Assembly (NCBI RefSeq): GCF_040760075.1
Contig: NZ_CP142884.1
Location: forward strand, 2,976,001 to 3,040,000
DNA length: 64,000 nucleotides
Source of the DNA: Sphingobacterium sp. R2
GTDB taxonomy: Bacteria; Bacteroidota; Bacteroidia; Sphingobacteriales; Sphingobacteriaceae
Direction of reading: 5' to 3'
The position numbers and the translations under genes were made by a program. Positions 61,913 to 64,000 of the stretch are shown piece after piece. The notes beneath the pieces were generated by a model, which worked only from the letters and a program-made list of their open reading frames with translations, was not told where the DNA came from and ran no database searches. The stretch's first letter is position 1; each line of letters opens with the position of its first letter.

Positions 61913-63669
61913 AACTAAAAGCTAAGCTGACATTTGGGGTAGGTTTTTTATTTTTCATGATCTTGTTGCTTGCGATAGTGAGTGGGTATTACGTTTACCG
62001 GCTGAAAAAAGATACAAACAATATTTTAGTCGACAACTATAAGACCTTGCATTATTCCCGGAATATGCTGTTGGCTTTCGAAGATTTTCGTACAAATGCG
62101 AAGAGTGTTCAGCTATTTGAACATAATTTAATGCTCCAAAAAAGCAATGTGACCGAGCGTGGGGAACGGGCTGTAACTGAACGTGTAAATCATCACTTTT
62201 TGCGTTTAAAAAGAGAAGTGAAAAATGGAACCATCGTGGCCAATTTACGTAAAGATATATTCCAGTTGATGTATCTTAATATGCAGGCGATTGAATATAA
62301 AAACAATGTTGCCAATACAACAGCAGAAAAAGCTCTTTTGGCGATCTCCATTGTAGGTGCGATCTGTTTTATGATTGCGTTTGTATTACTTGTCAATCTC
62401 CCCCTAGCCATTGCTGGTCCAATTGTACAATTAACCGATAGTATTAAACAGATTGCTGCCGGGAACTATAAAAGGAGACTTCATTTTAAGCGGAAGGATG
62501 AATTTGGAGAAGTGGCGCAATCGTTCAATACAATGGCTCAAAAACTCGAGGAATATACGGAAAGTAAATTGGGTAAGATCTTGCAGCATAAAAAGAGAAT
62601 TGAAGCACTTATCAATAATATGCATGATGCGGTTATAGGGGTGGATGAGGAAAAAAGAGTGCTCTTTGCAAATGAACCTGCATGTTTAATTTCGGGGTTA
62701 AAGCTTGCTGAATTTGAGGGGAAGAATTTGGAGGAAATTGCATCATTTAATGATTTGATCAGAAACCTCCTCGACAAAATTAATTCCTTGCATCAGGAAT
62801 CTGGTCATCTGGGCTTGGTGCAGGCATTTGCTTTTGGAAAAGAAAACTATTTTGAGTTAGAGGTCATTGATCTCAATGTTGTTCCAACAGGAGAGGAAAG
62901 TTCCCAATTTATCGGACAATTTATTTTGTTGAAGAATGTAACCAGTTTTAAGGAGCGTGATGTAGCAAAAACAAATTTTATTGGAACGGTCTCCCATGAA
63001 TTGAAAACGCCTATCGCTTCAATACGAATGGGTATCCAATTGTTAACGAATAGGCGGGTCGGAGATTTAAATGAAGAACAAAAAAACTTGCTCGAAGGGA
63101 TAGCTGATGATACAGCGCGTCTCCTGAAGATTACAGGAGAACTTTTAGATATTGCACAAGTGGAGAGCGGTACGATTCAGATGAAGCTGGCCCCAGCCTC
63201 TATCGGACCTATTGTAGATTATGCACTTTTAGCCAATAGGTCGATGGTTGAGCAAAAACAAATTCGGATAGACGTGCAATTGGAAAAAGAGTTGCCAATG
63301 GTTTTTATCGATACGGAAAAAGCCGCATGGGTGTTGACGAATTTATTATCCAATGCAATTCGGTATTCCCATGAGGGGGGAGTGATCGCTATCTCTACCA
63401 AAAGAATTGGTGCAAGAGTACTTTTACTTGTTGAAGATCATGGTCAAGGTATTCCCGCGCAATATTTAACAAAAATCTTTGATCGCTATTTCCGTGTCCC
63501 GGGAAGTACAAAAGAAGGAACGGGTTTGGGGTTGAGCATAAGCAAAGAATTTATCGAAAGCATGGGGGGAGAAATTGATGTTCAAAGTGATTTTGGGACT
63601 GGAAGTACATTTTTTGTTTACCTTCCGATTGCTCGGCCTATACTATTAGCCTACGACCCACCAGCCTAA
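61909..63669 (+). CDS. Membrane sensor histidine kinase (HAMP-PAS-HisKA)
   Basis: 586 residues. TM1 (about 9-29), an extracytoplasmic sensor region (about 30-145), TM2 (about 146-172), HAMP (about 170-220), a PAS-like domain (about 230-345), HisKA with SHELKTPI and the phosphorylated His363, and HATPase_c with N box SNAIRYS (481-487), G1 DHGQGI (510-515) and G2 GTGLGLSI (537-544). Translationally coupled to the sigma-54 regulator, which it presumably phosphorylates. In some Bacteroidota this type of pair controls potassium or stress genes, but no kdp gene is visible here. Confidence 0.92.
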   Translation: MKLKAKLTFGVGFLFFMILLLAIVSGYYVYRLKKDTNNILVDNYKTLHYSRNMLLAFEDFRTNAKSVQLFEHNLMLQKSNVTERGERAVTERVNHHFLRLKREVKNGTIVANLRKDIFQLMYLNMQAIEYKNNVANTTAEKALLAISIVGAICFMIAFVLLVNLPLAIAGPIVQLTDSIKQIAAGNYKRRLHFKRKDEFGEVAQSFNTMAQKLEEYTESKLGKILQHKKRIEALINNMHDAVIGVDEEKRVLFANEPACLISGLKLAEFEGKNLEEIASFNDLIRNLLDKINSLHQESGHLGLVQAFAFGKENYFELEVIDLNVVPTGEESSQFIGQFILLKNVTSFKERDVAKTNFIGTVSHELKTPIASIRMGIQLLTNRRVGDLNEEQKNLLEGIADDTARLLKITGELLDIAQVESGTIQMKLAPASIGPIVDYALLANRSMVEQKQIRIDVQLEKELPMVFIDTEKAAWVLTNLLSNAIRYSHEGGVIAISTKRIGARVLLLVEDHGQGIPAQYLTKIFDRYFRVPGSTKEGTGLGLSISKEFIESMGGEIDVQSDFGTGSTFFVYLPIARPILLAYDPPA

Positions 63670-63774
63670 AAAAAAGGAAAAGCTAAAATAACACGCTCTT
63701 CCATTTTTTTCGTCCAAAAGGGGGATTGAAAGATCCTGCGACTTGCATTGCAGAGGCCGCAGGATCGGCACCCG

Positions 63775-64000
63775 CTAAAGTTTTATTTCATGGTCATCGA
63801 TAAGTTTTGCATCGCGTGTATTCTTTTGAACTGCGATTGCAGAGAATATACTCAAGGAGAAGGACATCGCATAGAATCCTTTCTCACTTAAAAGCAGTTC
63901 TGCATTCCATAGGCCTACAGTTAATAGAACAACGGAAGCAATTGTTGCAAACCAGCTGAGACCATAATATAATTCGGTAACAGCCAGTCCTTCCGCATTA
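63775..64000 (-). CDS. YiaA/YiaB-family inner membrane protein (partial)
   Basis: The 3' end of a gene running off the right edge, read on the minus strand: 74 complete codons and the TAG stop at 63775. The product ends with the YiaAB-domain pattern [29 protein letters not shown] and TRD, which matches E. coli YiaA. The segment forms two membrane helices. Its start lies outside the window, so length is unknown. Confidence 0.8.
   Translation of the reverse strand, partial: NAEGLAVTELYYGLSWFATIASVVLLTVGLWNAELLLSEKGFYAMSFSLSIFSAIAVQKNTRDAKLIDDHEIKL

Noticed and set aside
63728..63770. Inverted repeat GATCCTGCG/CGCAGGATC after the histidine kinase as a terminator
   Set aside because: The loop is long (about 18 nt) and no T run follows on either strand.
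1..64000. CRISPR array, prophage or insertion sequence
   Set aside because: I saw no regularly spaced repeats, transposase or integrase signatures, or terminal inverted repeats flanked by duplications; long inverted repeats are terminators or the isolated palindrome at 54189.

Overview
The window reads as a housekeeping stretch of a Bacteroidota chromosome, most likely family Sphingobacteriaceae (Sphingobacterium or a close relative). Supporting points: AT-rich intergenic DNA; genes mostly without Shine-Dalgarno sequences; repeated matches to the Bacteroidota promoter (TTTG, 17-23 bp, TAnnTTTG); and a typical gene set (GH97 and GH127 hydrolases, tandem Skp/OmpH genes beside bamA, a GlsA/GlsB aminolipid pair, DUF3857 proteins, sigma-54-type regulators). 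I see no phage, insertion sequence, CRISPR array or plasmid module. Genus is an inference from gene content only.

Layout. 0-5.2 kb: mgtE, three tandem tRNA-Asn genes, a PfkB kinase, a small cytochrome b5-like protein, an ECF sigma factor and murB. 5.3-13.9 kb: a TetR regulator convergent with a YpdA-type reductase, a FUSC membrane protein, PEP carboxylase, a lipoprotein, Ppx/GppA phosphatase and tRNA-Leu. 14-21 kb: a lipoprotein that resembles the C-terminal part of cholesterol-dependent cytolysins, SRPBCC and DinB proteins, and convergent GH97 and GH127 enzymes. 21-25.5 kb: a LOG protein, a two-gene membrane Fe-S oxidoreductase and a TetR regulator. 25.8-32.7 kb: an envelope cluster on the minus strand (CBS protein, nadK, uppS, bamA, skp, skp). 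33-38.7 kb: the glsA-glsB aminolipid pair, convergent with the glycerol operon glpD-glpK-glpF.

39-49.7 kb: a thioredoxin-like protein, arginine decarboxylase divergent from argS, a Gfo/Idh/MocA oxidoreductase, a BaiN/HI0933 flavoprotein, a WYL regulator, RNase P RNA, an NtrC-like regulator and a HAD phosphatase. 49.7-58.5 kb: two overlapping DUF3857/transglutaminase-like proteins, small unknown proteins, an OmpA-family lipoprotein, and a Tat-exported gluconate-dehydrogenase-like pair. 58.7-64 kb: an ABC-F protein with a possible leader peptide, a sigma-54 two-component system (response regulator plus histidine kinase), and the 3' end of a YiaA/YiaB-family gene cut by the window edge.

The most interesting items are the cytolysin-like lipoprotein (14158-15183), an uncatalogued 46-residue membrane microprotein whose stop codon lies at the centre of a perfect 42-bp palindrome (54189-54348), the short uORF and hairpin ahead of the ABC-F gene, a transglutaminase-like paralogue that has lost its catalytic Cys and His, an NtrC-like regulator with a degenerate GAFTGA loop, and a perfect dyad upstream of the WYL regulator. 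None amounts to a proven new system; each is stated with what would test it.
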